Shown here: one piece after another, positions 1 to 11,498 of the stretch
How the letters are laid out: every line of letters begins with the position of its first letter
How positions within the stretch are numbered: the stretch's first letter is position 1
From: Symmetrospora coprosmae
Lineage: Eukaryota > Basidiomycota > Cystobasidiomycetes > Symmetrosporaceae
Reading direction: 5' to 3'
DNA: 64,000 nt
Assembly: GCA_008802785.1 (NCBI GenBank)
Contig: VUYT01000004.1
Span: forward strand, 496,001-560,000
Translations under genes and position numbers: made by a program
The notes under the pieces: model-generated
Database searches by the model: none
Told to the model about the DNA's origin: nothing
What the model saw: only the letters and a program-made list of their open reading frames with translations

Positions 1-1899
1 TGGTACGGGCTCGATCATTGAATACTACGGAGAGGGCGCGCAGACCCTCTCACCTACAGCGATGTCTACCATCGGCAACATGGGTGCGGAAGTCGGCGCA
101 ACGACCACCATCTTCCCGTACAACTCGTCCGTTGCGGAATACCTGCAAAAGACCGAGCGCCAACACATCATTGACGAAGCCAAGCCGTACCTTGGACAGC
201 TACACGCCGACAAGGGATGTGAATACGATCAGCACATTCACATTGATTTGAATACTCTCGAGCCTCACATCAACGGCCCATACTCGCCAGATATCTCCCA
301 GCCCATCTCCAAGTTTGCAGAATTCATCAAAGGCAGCAACTCGCCATCCGATATTTCTGCTGCCCTCATTGGATCCTGCACCAATTCCTCGTATGAGGAT
401 CTGTCCCGCGCTAGCGGTATCGCCGGAGAAGCGCTCAAGGCCGGACTCAAGACAAGCACTTCCTTCTTCGTGGCGCCAGGATCCGAAGAGATCCGGGCTA
501 CAGTCGACCGAGACGGCATCTTCGACAATCTCACCCAGGCAGGAGGCACGCTATTGGCCAATGCATGCGGAGCTTGGTGAGTTGACCAAGGTTCCCGCTC
601 GTTTGGCCATGAGCTGATGTGCTGGCATCGGCAGCGTCGGACAATGGGAGCGTCCGAGCATGAAGCCGGGTACGGTCAACTCGAGTGAGTCTCGAGTCTG
701 GAAGGTCCATGCCGAATGCCACAGCTAAGACACTCATCTCGGCAGTTATCTCGTCTTTCAACCGCAACTTCGCCGGCCGGCAGGATGGCAACACCTCTAC
801 GCACTCCTTCGTCGCCAGCCCGGAGATCGCTACAGCCATGGCTTTTGCCGGCTCTTTGACATTCAACCCGGTGACCGACTCGCTTCCCTTGCCAAATGGC
901 GGCTCCTTCAAGTTCAGCGAGCCGAGCGGTCTCGCCTTTCCTCAGGAGGCCTATGAGCGGTCTCTCGACTTCTACTCTGGCCCGGTCGAGGATGGCAGCG
1001 CCGTTGAGGTCGATGTCGACGCCAGCTCGGAGCGCATTCAGCTCCTCCGCCCTTTCCCCGCCTGGAACGGCGAGGACTCGCAGGACTTGACTACGCTCAT
1101 CAAGGTGCAGGGCAAGTGCACGACGGACCACATCTCACCAGCGGGGCCGTGGTACCGATACAGAGGTCACCTCGAAAACATCTCGGTGAGTCCACTTTGC
1201 TATCTTGCGCAGACTCCCGACGTTCAAACTGACATCTCTTGACAATAGCAAAATCTGCTCATCGGCGCCATCAACGCGGACAATGGCAAGCCCAACTCGA
1301 TCCTCAACAAGCTGACGGGAGCCTGGGAGGATGTGCCCAAGGTCGCCGCGCACTATCGCGATAACGGAGTAAAATGGGCTGTCGTGGCGGGAGACAATTA
1401 CGGAGAAGGATCGTCTCGCGAAGCCGCAGCTCTGTCGCCGCGGTACATGGGTGGCTTTGCGGTGTTGGCGAACAGTATGGCGAGAATACACGAGACGGTG
1501 GGTGCTCATCCGACAGCCAAAGAAGCCGCAGCTCGTGCTGATCATGCTGCTCCTTCCGTCACCCGCAGAATCTGAAAAAGCAAGGTCTACTGCCTCTCTT
1601 CTTCACCAAGTCTGGCGACTACGACGCCATCTCCAGTGAAGACAAGCTCAGGATCTCTGGCCTGAAGACCCTTGGCCCGAGCAAGCCACTCAAGCTCGAG
1701 ATCATCAAGCCCGACGGCACCGTCGTTACGACCGAGCTGTCTCATACACTGACGATGGACCAGGTGGAGTGGTGGGTAGTTCTTTCTCGATGCCCAAGTA
1801 TGAGCGGACACGCTGACCGGTCCCTTGCGGTGGAATAGGTTCAAGGCAGGAAGTGCGCTCAACACCCTCCGCCCGCACGATGCGATCTGGATGAAGTGA
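1..1899 (+). CDS. ACO1: Aconitate hydratase, mitochondrial (3' part, five introns)
   Basis: Aconitase interconverts citrate and isocitrate in the mitochondrial TCA cycle using a 4Fe-4S cluster. The gene is cut by the left edge; reading starts at base 2. Exons are <2-576, 635-684, 746-1185, 1249-1497, 1569-1771 and 1839-1899, all phase-consistent. Cluster cysteines are visible in GSCTNSSYEDLSR and in LANACGAC followed by VGQWERP, the second cysteine codon being split by the first intron. The C-terminal swivel domain shows TTDHISPAGPW, GDNYGEGSSRE and ARIHET. The protein ends FKAGSALNTLRPHDAIWMK. A homoaconitase or ACO2-type paralogue is possible, but the match to ACO1 is good throughout. Confidence 0.93.
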
Positions 1900-2120
1900 C
1901 AGCTGGTGCGAGCCAGGACACAGTAGGATATCCGCAGTTTATGTTGTTGCAAGTATGAGGATCCGCTTTGGCCGCATTTGCAGCAGTGTCTCCGCAATCT
2001 CTCGCCACCAACGGAGAACGCGGGGGGCGCTCCCGACGCGTCCGGCTGTTTGGGCTCGACCGCCGCACTGACGCTCTTGACTCCTGACCGACCTGTGAAC
2101 GACCGACATCTGCAAGCACC

Positions 2121-3471
2121 ATGGTCCAGTTCCTGGATCTGCCCGACGAGATGCTCCTCAAGGTCAAGTCGCACATCCACACACTCGAAGGACACGTTTA
2201 TTTCAGCCAGACGTGCAGGACATTCGCTGGGCTATACCCGGACGACGAAAAATTCTGGCAGCCCGCCATGATCCTTGCTGGCTGGGGAATGCCCAAGCGG
2301 TACAAGGCTCGGCTGGACAAGGCTGGCATCAAGGCGCCCTGGCGCGCTCTTGCGTTCGCCGTTGTCAAGGATGCTGCGCACTTCCGATGCTTCCCGGCGC
2401 TGGGCGGAAGGACGCTGCGAGAGAGTGAGTCGGCGCGCATGTCTCCTTCGTTTTCCACTTGCATACGTGCAAATGCCCAGCGATACTGCTTCCGTCCCTG
2501 TTGAGCAGCCATCTTCGAGGAAGCTCTTGGTCGTACAGACTTGGATCAGGCGGCCGACTCAAAGCTTGTCCCAACCTGCGCCCTTGCCATGGATCGCGAC
2601 GTCAATGCCTCCTTCTACGCCGTCTGGGGAGCCGATAACGCCGACGCTGTCTTCGAGGTCTCGTTCGACATGATGGCAGAATGCTTGGACAGCGACGCGC
2701 TTCCTCGAGAGCTCGACTTCATGACCAACAAGCAGTTCAAGGAGGCGGATCGCGATGCCGATGCGCGCCGTGCACGCAGGCCCCATAACGAGGAGGGTAT
2801 GGGAGAGCATGGAGACGAGGGAGTCGAGCCCGATTTCAGCGACCTGCCGGGAGGTGAGTCACAGCTGTGTGACACAGCGGCGTTGAAGGTCGACCAGGCT
2901 CACGCGAGAGCATCCGCTTCTGTTTGGCGATTACCATCGTAGAAAACCTATCGCCCATCCGCTGTCCCTATCTCTACGCTCGTCTACTCACCAAGCCCCA
3001 CTGCACCCCCTTCCTAGTCGACCCGATGCCCGGAACTTCGTACCCGGTGTCTGTTCGCAACAGCGCTGGTGTCACGACAGGCGATGTGCTGCAGAGCGTC
3101 GGGCCTCAGTGAGTTGATCTGCGCCGTTAAAAGGCAGATGGGGATTTTTGCGCAGCTGCTCCGAGCTGGACGGCCTGATCGTGCTTCTGCAGGCTACTGG
3201 CATGCTTTCAAAGCTTGACGGACGAGGTGAGCGCAAAGCGATCATGTCTTGATGACCGTCACGGGCACAAGGCCTAACCTTGGGGACTGTGCCTCTGTTT
3301 CGCTCCGTGCATCAAACAGTACGGCGATGTCAGGACTGGCCATGTGTGAGGCTCACAGCTCTGGCGGAGCAGTGAGTTACGACTGACTTCGATCGTTCCG
3401 GCGCTTGCAGCTGGTACGAGGGCATATTCCTGGAGCGAGATGGTTCCATGAGGATGGCGTGGGGCAGCTGA
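2121..3471 (+). CDS. F-box protein with C-terminal DUF6699-like domain
   Basis: Six exons join in phase: 2121-2424, 2509-2853, 2943-3108, 3156-3226, 3320-3371 and 3411-3471, giving about 332 residues. The first residues, MVQFLDLPDEMLLKVKSHI, followed by the TCRTFAGLY region, look like an F-box, which would recruit substrates to an SCF ubiquitin ligase. The middle part is acidic and charged. The third exon (PFLVDPMPGTSYPVSVRNS, then GVTTGDVLQSV) resembles the DUF6699 fold common in basidiomycete hypothetical proteins; the last exon ends WYEGIFLERDGSMRMAWGS. The third exon has alternative acceptors at 2897 and 2911. The domain names are by eye; the substrate is unknown. Confidence 0.62.
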
Positions 3472-3849
3472 GTCAATGCGCCGAGCGCCAGGCGCAGAGG
3501 AGACATACGCTCAGGAGGTTAGCGCGAGCAGGTGGAAGTTGCGTCGAGCTTCGCATCAGGGAGGGTTCTGTCCTACAGCGAATGGCTCGAATGGTCGTGC
3601 GTTGTGCGTAGACAGACCCTGAGCCCCCAATCAACTGCCGTCAGTGCGTCAGTGCGTCAGTGCGACATCATCGCAAAGACCCGAGGAAGCGATATTAGCC
3701 CGTCGGATAACAAGAGCATCTTTCCCTTGCGGGCTGGGAAAAGCTGCGTTAACTGTCTTGCCATAGTACCAGTACAGGGCAGGCTGCGTCTGTCGCACAG
3801 CACCGCCGAATGACCCCTACACAGATCCCTTCTTACGCTGGGCGCTCTC
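3472..3849. other. Convergent intergenic region, no gene seen
   Basis: This stretch lies between the stop of the F-box gene and the stop of the minus-strand gene at 3850. The short open frames here have no recognisable protein features. It contains the three-copy 8-base tandem repeat listed separately. Confidence 0.6.
3641..3664. repeat. Short tandem repeat, unit TCAGTGCG x3
   Basis: Three perfect head-to-tail copies of an 8-base unit lie in the intergenic 3' region. No function is evident. Confidence 0.8.
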
Positions 3850-4330
3850 CTACTCCTCGTCGTCGCCAGCCGGTGCTGTTGCTGCCTGTCCGCGGACCTG
3901 GCGCAGCGCTTCCTTCTTCTCCTCTAGCAGTCCTTCTAGCCGCCGTTCGGCGCCATAGTAGAAGTAGCCCATCGTGCCGAATGCGGAGATGGAGAGTGCG
4001 TGTCCTCCGAGGTCTGCGAGTGTCCGAAGCGAAGATTGTCGGTCCAGCATGTGTCCAATGCGACGCCGGAGGAAGAGGGAGAACAGCAGGGGCGAAGCGG
4101 TCAGCTCGCGAATGCGGTTAGCACGACGAGGAAAGACGGCCTGACTGACTCTCGAAGATGTTGCGCTTCTGGAGAGCGAGCTGCCAGCACCGTGCTGCGA
4201 GGCCAAAGGTGCTCCTGCGCGGGTCGGGGCCGTACAGTACGGTCATGGCGGCGTCAGCTCGGCGCGTCCAGCTCGCTGCGGACAGCGCGAATGCAACGCA
4301 CCAGCCGAGGACAGAGAAGATGACGGGCAT
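3850..4330 (-). CDS. Small membrane protein, possible complex I accessory subunit (NUXM/NDUFC2-like)
   Basis: Two exons (4330-4150 and 4013-3850) joined by a GTCAGT...CAG intron encode about 114 residues. The N-terminus MPVIFSVLGWCVAFALSAA is a hydrophobic segment; a second one (GHALSISAFGTMGYFYYGA) is followed by a charged tail, ERRLEGLLEEKKEALRQVR. Two transmembrane helices, then GY-x-x-x-G-x-E-R-R and a basic/acidic coiled tail, recall the NUXM/14-kDa subunit of fungal NADH:ubiquinone oxidoreductase. The family call is from remembered patterns only. A second acceptor at 4098 would need a non-canonical donor, so the longer intron is preferred. Its start codon faces the DUF1764 gene 127 bases away. 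Confidence 0.5.
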
Positions 4331-4457
4331 GGTAATCCTGGCTTCCGCGCTGCTGTTGTGGGTGGATGTGAGAAGGACGAAGCAGCCATCTCACGGCTGA
4401 CCGCCGCGACTCACCCAATCGAGGTTGCTCTCAGCTCAGCACGCGGCAAGCAACAGG
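4331..4457. promoter_or_regulatory. Short bidirectional promoter region
   Basis: 127 bases separate the divergent start codons at 4330 (minus) and 4458 (plus), so both promoters must lie here or overlap the neighbouring genes. No specific factor site was recognised. Confidence 0.5.
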
Positions 4458-5275
4458 ATGGCAAAGAAGCAGACAACAGCAGCAGCGACGACGACGACGA
4501 AGACGACGAAAGCAGGATCCTCGTCCTCGTTGTCGTCTGGCAAGGCTGGGAGTGGCAGCCTGACCAAGGAGCTCAAGGGCAAAGGCAAGGCCAAGAGCAG
4601 CGAGATTGATGACATCTTCGCAAAGAAGGACAAGGGCAATGCTGCTGCAGAGCCACCAGCCGCGCAGGCAGACCATGGCAGTAGTGCAGGAGTAACGCCC
4701 GTGGTCGGCAGCAGCTCAGCCTCAGCCTTAGGCACAAAGAGCAAGAAGAAGAAGCGCAAGGCGGTCGGGGACGATGACGCGCCGGCAACAACAGTGCTGC
4801 CAGTCGACGAGAGCAGCACAGCAGAAGCCGCCAGCAAGAGGGCCAAGAAGGTCAAGCAGGCCATCGAGGTGGTCGACGCGTCCGACGCCATTCTCAAAGG
4901 TACCATCGCTGGGTCCCGCTCGACGGCCAGCTCGTCGGCGACGTCCAGTGGCAAGAAGGCTGCAGGAGCAGGACGCGCCGGAGCTGGCGGCAGTGGGTCA
5001 ATGGCCGCAAAAGCCAAGGCAAACGAGGAGGACGAGCTCTTCAAGGATTCGCGCGGTACGAGCAATCGTGAGTAGCGGGCATCAACCGGGCCATAGGGAC
5101 CTGCTCGGCTGTTTCCCATCGAGAGCTATCACTAACGACTATCACCTCCGCCTCGGCTGTGATGCCAGGCCGCAAGACGGACGACGGGCTGGCCATCTAC
5201 GACATCAACGAGCTCAACATTGGCAAAGGCGGCGACACGCATCTGTGCCCCTTCGACTGCGAGTGCTGTTTCTGA
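4458..5275 (+). CDS. DUF1764 family protein
   Basis: Exons 4458-5067 and 5169-5275 encode about 238 residues. DUF1764 proteins are small, basic, conserved eukaryotic proteins of unknown function. Diagnostic parts are the SSEIDDIFAKK motif near residues 50-60, a long Lys/Ala/Ser-rich disordered stretch with KSKKKKRKAV and SKRAKKVKQ (likely nuclear targeting), and the family C-terminus: ELFKDSRG, TDDGLAIYDINELNIGKGG, then THLCPFDCECCF. The ATG at 4458 is chosen because the frame upstream lacks another ATG before the divergent promoter. A role in the nucleolus is often guessed for such basic proteins; nothing here proves it. Confidence 0.85.
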
Positions 5276-5619
5276 GCGGGGACGGCTTGACTGCCAGCCG
5301 AGTGACGTGCTGGGTTGGCGGCTAGGCGGGGATCATCAGAGCTTCCGTAGGCCGTAGGAAGCATAGAGGGGCAATCCTGTTGTTGTCATATCAATGGCCT
5401 CTGCATCATGTAGAGCAGACTGCGTTGTGGTCGTCTGCAAGCGTTCCTGTGCTTACCTCAGCTCCTACCCCTAATTCTGCGAGGCAAGGAAGCCCCCTTG
5501 CCCTGGGAGTGATCGGGCTCAAAACTGCAGAGAAGAGGCGCAGAGAGACGACCTCGCGAGGGCAAGCTCCTTCTCCTGGACGTACTTACCCAAAACCACC
5601 TTCAAGACAATCAGTAATC
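5276..5619. promoter_or_regulatory. 3' flank of DUF1764 gene and promoter of RPS4
   Basis: No gene is seen. The last 100 bases before the eS4 ATG are C- and A-rich, as expected for a ribosomal protein 5' untranslated region. An open frame running from 5380 on the plus strand has no protein-like composition. Confidence 0.45.
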
Positions 5620-7283
5620 ATGGGAGTGAGTCGGAACTTGCACAGAGCATGTACATGCTTCTGTTGCTGCTGCTGCTGCTGCTGCTACTCGGCAGCGGTG
5701 GTCGGACGGGGCGAATTGGCGCAGGCGCGGGCGCGGGCGCAGGCGCAGGAAGGACCTGCAGGCAGGGCGAAAGGATGCGAGGGTACGGCAGTCTGGCGTA
5801 ACGAGCGTCGCTGGACGCGCATGCATGCGGCGCACTCACGGCATATGCGAGCTCGATGCTGCACACGACAGCAGCAGACTTGCAGTGTACCGGCAACGGC
5901 ATTGAGGCTGCGCCCGCCCGCTCGCTCCTTTGCGGCGGGGGGCCTCTCCTGCCAACACGACCTCGACCCGCTTTGCTGGTCTGTCGTGTTGCCTCCTACA
6001 CAGCTACGACATAAACAGTCGCAGCGCAGGATGCCCAAGCATGCATGCACATCGCCTTGCCGTCTCCATGCGGACCCTGCCCCGGCTCTCCCGCTGCCTC
6101 CGGGGCATCAAACCTGAAACTGCATCACGAGAGCTTCCGCTGACATCTTCTCTCCCTGTGCCCTTTCCTATTGCAGCGTGGACCTAAGAAGCACCGTCAG
6201 TGGCTTGCGAGGGTTTCCCTTCGGGGGCCCTGAGCGCCCTTGTGCGCGAACCAGAGACGCAAGTTGAGCTGACACCAAGACACAAACGCTCATTCTCTGC
6301 CCATCGCGCACCGACATGTACACAGTTAAGCGTTTGGCGGCGCCATCCAGCTGGATGCTGGACAAGCTCGGCGGCACGTACGCGCCCCGACCTTCGCCCG
6401 GTCCCCACAAGCTCCGCGAGTCTCTGCCTATGACCGTGAGTTCCGCCTAACGCAGAGACAGCGAGACATCAGCTGACCACTACCACCGTGTGCGAGCACA
6501 GATCTTTCTCCGCAACAAGCTCAAGTACGCCTTGAACTCGCACGAGGTCACTCTCATTGTTGCGCAGCGATTGGTCAAGGTCGACGGCAAGGTCCGCACC
6601 GACCCTACCTACCCGACCGGCTTCCAGGACGTCATCTCGATTGACAAGTCTGGCGAGCACTTCCGCATGCTCTACGACGTCAAGGGCCGATTCGCCGTCC
6701 ACCGAATCACGGAGGAGGAGTCGAAGTGTGAGTAGACGCGTGCCGCTTTCTGCCGCTTGACCGGTGACTGACATGCATCTTCACCCTGACAGACAAGCTC
6801 TGCAAGGTCAAGCGTGTCCAGCTCGGCGCCAAGGGCATTCCCCACCTCGTCACCCACGATGGCCGAACCATCCGATACCCGGACCCGGCCATCCGCGTCA
6901 ACGACACGATCAAACTCCTCCTCCCCACCTCGCCCATTGCCCCCGCCACTGCTGGCGCACCCAACCCGTCCGCAGTCGAGTCGGCACACAAGATTGACGG
7001 CTTTGTCAAGTTTGAGGTCGGAAACCTCGTCATGATCACGGGCGGTCGCAACATGGGCCGAGCGGGCACGATCGTCAACCGCGAGAAGCACATTGGTGGC
7101 TTTGACATTGTCCACATCCGGGATGTCCAGGGCCGCGAGTTTGCCACTCGTCTCAGCAACGTCTTTGTCATTGGCGAGGGATCCAAGGCATGGATCTCGC
7201 TTCCCAAGGGGGGCGGTGTCAAGCTCACCATTGCCGAGGAGCGAGACCAGCGCCGCAAGCAGAAGGAGAAGGAGCGTGCGTAA
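5620..7283 (+). CDS. RPS4: 40S ribosomal protein S4 (eS4)
   Basis: Five exons: 5620-5625, 6177-6195, 6326-6435, 6502-6727 and 6793-7283, about 283 residues. The protein starts [20 protein letters not shown], then [20 protein letters not shown], and has the S4 RNA-binding region, the KOW-type stretch ([17 protein letters not shown]) and [18 protein letters not shown], ending in a lysine/arginine-rich tail. It is a structural component of the small ribosomal subunit. The first exon holds only ATGGGA, followed by a 551-base intron. Compared with yeast eS4 there is an extra Pro/Ala-rich segment of about 18 residues ([20 protein letters not shown]) after VNDTIKL, with no splice signals that would remove it. 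Confidence 0.95.
5661..5687 (+). repeat. CTG triplet microsatellite inside RPS4 intron 1
   Basis: CTG-TTG followed by six perfect CTG units and CTA lies 35 bases inside the first eS4 intron. A GC-rich GCGCAGGCGCGGGC-type purine/cytosine stretch follows near 5720-5750. It is non-coding in the gene model used here. Confidence 0.75.
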
Positions 7284-7605
7284 GCAGGTCCGCCGACCCT
7301 TAGCTCGGGGCAAAAGGCGCGGATTGGGCACCATTGTCCGCTGCCATCCTCATTTTTTGGCTTTGCTCTCGTCTGGGGCGCGTCCATTGTCGTCTTGCCT
7401 TCTAGTTGTATCTCTCCTTTGAGGATGGCAGGCGCAATGAACAGGTCAAGGAAGAGTTTGAACACTGTGACGGCGTGTGTGTTGTCCGTTGCATGTGCTT
7501 GATATGCCTCTTTGCCCATGCTGGCATGGTGACTTCATCGCGTTCTCTGCACCACGGCGCCTCTCCGTGTTGCCTTCCCACCCTTCTGGACCCGAGCATG
7601 AGACG
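7284..7605. other. Intergenic: RPS4 3' end and SUN gene 5' region
   Basis: Co-directional spacer of 322 bases. Open frames that continue upstream of 7606 have no ATG in the frame of the SUN gene. A T-rich patch near 7350-7410 would suit an eS4 polyadenylation region. Nothing else was recognised. Confidence 0.45.
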
Positions 7606-10600
7606 ATGCGAGCTGGATGGCGACGTCCGAGTGCTGCTGCGGCACTGCTAGCATCGGCCTGGCTGGTCATCGCCGCCGCCGTCGCTGCTGCTGCTGCTCC
7701 TCCTCCTCGTCTCAGCAATGCATCTCCGACGCGACCTCCCTTCGACGTCTTTGAGAGCTGGAGCCCAATAGCGCCACCGGAGCAGACCTGCCGGGCAGAG
7801 GACAGCCCTGCTGCACCGACAACAGGCGCACAGGATGCTTCCACTGCAGTCTCCTCCGCTTCGCCGGTAGCATCCACCGCGCAGGGGTCCACCACGTCGA
7901 TCGTCTCCCACAGCCCGCATGCCGAAACACCGGCCAATGCAGCTGCCTCGATAACAGCTGTGCAGGAGCAAGAGCAGGTGAAGCAGCAGCCTACGAGTAT
8001 TCGTGCATCAGAGCAACCGGAAAGCACATCGTCGAGCGAACAGCGGCCGCCGCCAATTGCCACATCAACGACCGCAACGTCTGATGCCACAGGACGTGTT
8101 TCCGCAGGCAATGCCACGCCCGCATCGGCTTGGACCTCTGTCGGGCACGCTTCTTCGTCTCTAGAGCTGCCCTCAACCGAGCTTGCTCCACCCGTGGCTG
8201 GCACCACTAGCTTGGAGAGAGCGCCTGCAGTCACTCTCGTCCCGCCACCGGCTTCCATCCTGCACCGCGATGAGGACGTGAGCCAGGTCTCAGATTTGGA
8301 CCAACCTGATGGAGATCTGCCCGAGTTCCCGTCTTTTGCAGAATGGAAGCAACGGCATCTGGCGAATGCAGCCTCCTCCGCATTCAAGGAAAGCATAGCC
8401 AAGAAGCCATCCACGAAAGCCGGAGTGAACGGCGGGGCCGCAGGAAGTGGGCACACGGCAGAGGTATCAGATGGCCTTCCGGCGGATGTGGGTCGGCAGC
8501 ATGCACAGGCGGAAGGACGCGCACCGGCACCGGGAGGTGGAAGCGATCATGGCAGGAGCCGGCCAGGACTACCACCTGGGACAGGCGCCAATTCAGGAGA
8601 GCGAGCTGGGTCATATGACGCCCCCAGTCCCGATGACGCGACCCTCTCTGCCGCAACGAAGCCGCTCATCCACCCGGCACCTCACGCCGGATCCGGGGAT
8701 CCTTTCCTCGACCCTCTTGTCCAGCTGCGCGACCGGACCAACTACGCCTCCTTCGACTGCTCAGCAACGCTCATCCGGGCTTCAAAGCTGACAAAGTCCG
8801 CATCCGCCATCCTCTCCTCCAAGAAAGACCGGTACATGCTCACCCCGTGCAGCGCCAAGGACAAATTCGTCATCATTGAGCTCTGCGACGAGATCCAGAT
8901 CGACACCGTTGTTCTGGCGAATCTCGAGTTCTTCAGCTCGATGTTCAAGCTCTTCAAGGTCTCGGCTGGGACAGCCTACCCAGAATCTGCTGGTACTTGG
9001 CAGGAGTTGGGCATGTTTCGCGGCAGCAATGTAAGGGGAATGCAGGTGAGTGTAATCTGGCAATCTATACCACCTGAGCCGCGGTACTCGTGCTGATTGG
9101 TGAGGTTTCATCAGGTCTTCCGGCCCTCCGAGCCTGCCCGCGGCGGTTTCTACCGCTACATCAGGATTGACTTCCTCTCGCATTATGGCACCGAGTACTA
9201 TTGCCCGGTCTCTATCCTCAAGGTGTACGGCCTCAACCAGCTCGATGCGTACAGGCGCGACCAAGAGCGGGATGCAAGACTAGCAGAAGCCGGGATGAGC
9301 GAGGGACTGTTGGAAGGCGCTGAGGATGACATCGGCGCCGTGTCATTCGATTCTGTATCCTCACCACACAGCGACAAGACAGTTTTTCTCGAAGTGGTCG
9401 AGTCGGCTGCGCCGCTGACGGAGTCCAGCTTCAGCACCTCCGAAACGCCGGACCTTACCTCCCGAGAGGTTACCGAGGTTGCATTGTCAATTCTGTCTGC
9501 CATCACACCCGAGATCACCACATCGGTCAGCCGGACTCAGCCCGCCACGGTAGCGTTCGAGGCAGGCGCGAGCTCGGCGCTTCTTCCTACTTCAGCCAAT
9601 GCACTCACCTCGGCGAGGCAGTCTGTCCGCGAAGCTACGGTAGAGTCGCTCACTTCTAAGGGGACAGACGGCCAGTCCGGTTCCGAGGAAGGAGATTTAG
9701 CTACATCATCACCAGTAGCGGATCCTTCCGCGAGAACATCTCCTTCCTCGGTGGGCGCGAGCGCGGCTTCCGCCCCCACAACTCCTGCCACGACCACGAC
9801 CACGCCACCTCCCTCGTTGGCAGCCACGAAAACTGGCAGTGCGAAGGACACTCCAGGTGGACCTGCTGTGAAGGTGTCGTTGGCGTCCGGTCCGGCTTCT
9901 GCTGTCCCGACCAAGCCTGGGCAATCGCACAACCCCAGCAGGGCATCTAGCGCTTTCTCTCCCGACAAGGGTGCGATGTCTCTGTCGATATCCACAGAGG
10001 GCACTACGAGAGCAACAGCCAAATCAGAAACTACCGCTCCTAGCGTGGTCTACCGCACCGTGCCAACGCCAGCGAGTCAAGCACATCAACAAGCCAAGCG
10101 AAACGACACTCGGCCTCCCCCACAAATTGTCTATACGCATGGCAGCAATCCTCAACCCAATGAATCTATCTATGGCACCATCATGAAGCGGCTCATGTCG
10201 CTCGAGGTCAACTCGACGCTGTCGACAGCGTACATTGAGGAGCAATCCAAGATCGTCTGGACCGCCTTACGGAGAATCGACGACAAGCTGGGAGGGATCG
10301 AGAAGTCTGTGAGTGCCAATTACAGGAGGTGTCCCTTTCGAGGTATCAGAACGCTCATGCAACTAGGTATCCCTCGCAGCGTCTACAGCAGGACCAGCTA
10401 CTTCGTCGCCTCATGCTAGACCTCGAGCTTCACCGCGCCAAGGTCGAAGCCGAGCGACTCGAGCTCAGCGCGCAGATCAACGTACTGAGCCGAGAGATGG
10501 TGCTCGAGAAGCGTCTTGGGATGGCCCAGCTCTTAGCGCTGGTCGTTCTCCTATTCTTCGTCATTCTCACCAGAGGATCGCCCACGACACCGTTCCTTCC

Positions 10601-11498
10601 TCTCCCGGATCCACGCTCAACCATCTCGCCAGCGTTCCCTCGCTCCACCACTAGGCATCATCGGCCGCGCTCTGTCATCGATATGCCTCGCATGGAAGGC
10701 AGCGCACCGCTCAGTGGGGGTCGAGAGTCGATCTCGTTGCAGCGAGAGCGACGCAGTCATGGAGCAGACAGGAAAACCGCGCCGCTCTCAGTCAACACCG
10801 CGAATGGTCTGTCTCGCACTGGCTCGATGAAACGGCCCGCAAAGCTCAGCAATGGAGCCAGGCGGCCTTTCTCCCCATCGCCTGCGACACCCCGGGCAAA
10901 TAGTGACAACACGACGGCAGCCACGGCGCTCACTATTTCGCTGGTGGAGACACCCGGAGTCCGGCTTCCAGCCACTGCGCCTGTGCTCAGCACCATTTTC
11001 ACAGGGCCTTCAGCGGAGCCACCTTCCCTACCACAAAGCATCGAGGACATTGGCCACCCTTCTCTTTCTCTTGCTGCTGCGATTTTGGACAGCCCAGCTG
11101 TTGCATCGCCCATGCGTTCTAGCCCGGTCGAGGCCATCCGCAGAAAGCTCCGCTTGCTGCAGCCCAGACGAGCTGCCTCGCTCGATGGCTCAGAAGCAGT
11201 GCCACTACCTCCGCGTCCGCAGACTGCGACCGCGGCCCTGGCCCCTCAGCCCTCTCGCAAGCTATTCGCCTTCAGCAATTCGAGGCGGAGGAGCTTGATT
11301 GGTACGATGGACGATGATGGCGAAGCCACCTCGAAGGCCTGGTTATCGACATCAGAGGAGAGTGCGGACGAAGCCTCCAGTGAGAAGACATCATCGTTCC
11401 GAAGACTCTCGCTATGGTCCTCGAATCCCTCGCCGTCTAAGCGGGTGTCATCGAGCTACGAGCCTCCGTCACCCGAGCCCAGCGATGCCGAGCGCTAG
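7606..11498 (+). CDS. SLP1: SUN-domain ER membrane protein (SLP1/SUCO family)
   Basis: Three exons (7606-9045, 9115-10308, 10380-11498) encode 1250 residues. An N-terminal hydrophobic segment (LLASAWLVIAAAVAAAAA, about residues 15-32) acts as signal or anchor. A long Ser/Thr/Ala-rich disordered stretch follows. The SUN (Sad1/UNC) domain spans about residues 365-560 and crosses the first intron: NYASFDCSATLIRASKLT, VIIELCDEIQIDTVVLANLE, then FYRYIRIDFLSHYGTEYYCP. A coiled region at 860-940 (MKRLMSLEVNSTLSTAYIEE) precedes a transmembrane helix, AQLLALVVLLFFVIL, and a Ser/Pro-rich tail. This order matches yeast Slp1 and human SUCO, ER proteins implicated in folding of membrane proteins. It is not a nuclear-envelope SUN protein, since the SUN domain is central. 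Confidence 0.88.

Noticed and set aside
4436-5119. A 227-codon minus-strand open frame opposite the DUF1764 gene
   Set aside because: Antisense shadow of Lys/Ala/Ser-rich coding sequence; the plus strand carries the diagnostic DUF1764 C-terminus.
5380-6117. A 245-codon open frame covering the eS4 promoter and intron 1
   Set aside because: Includes the true eS4 start and a simple-repeat cysteine run from CTG triplets; no conserved domain.
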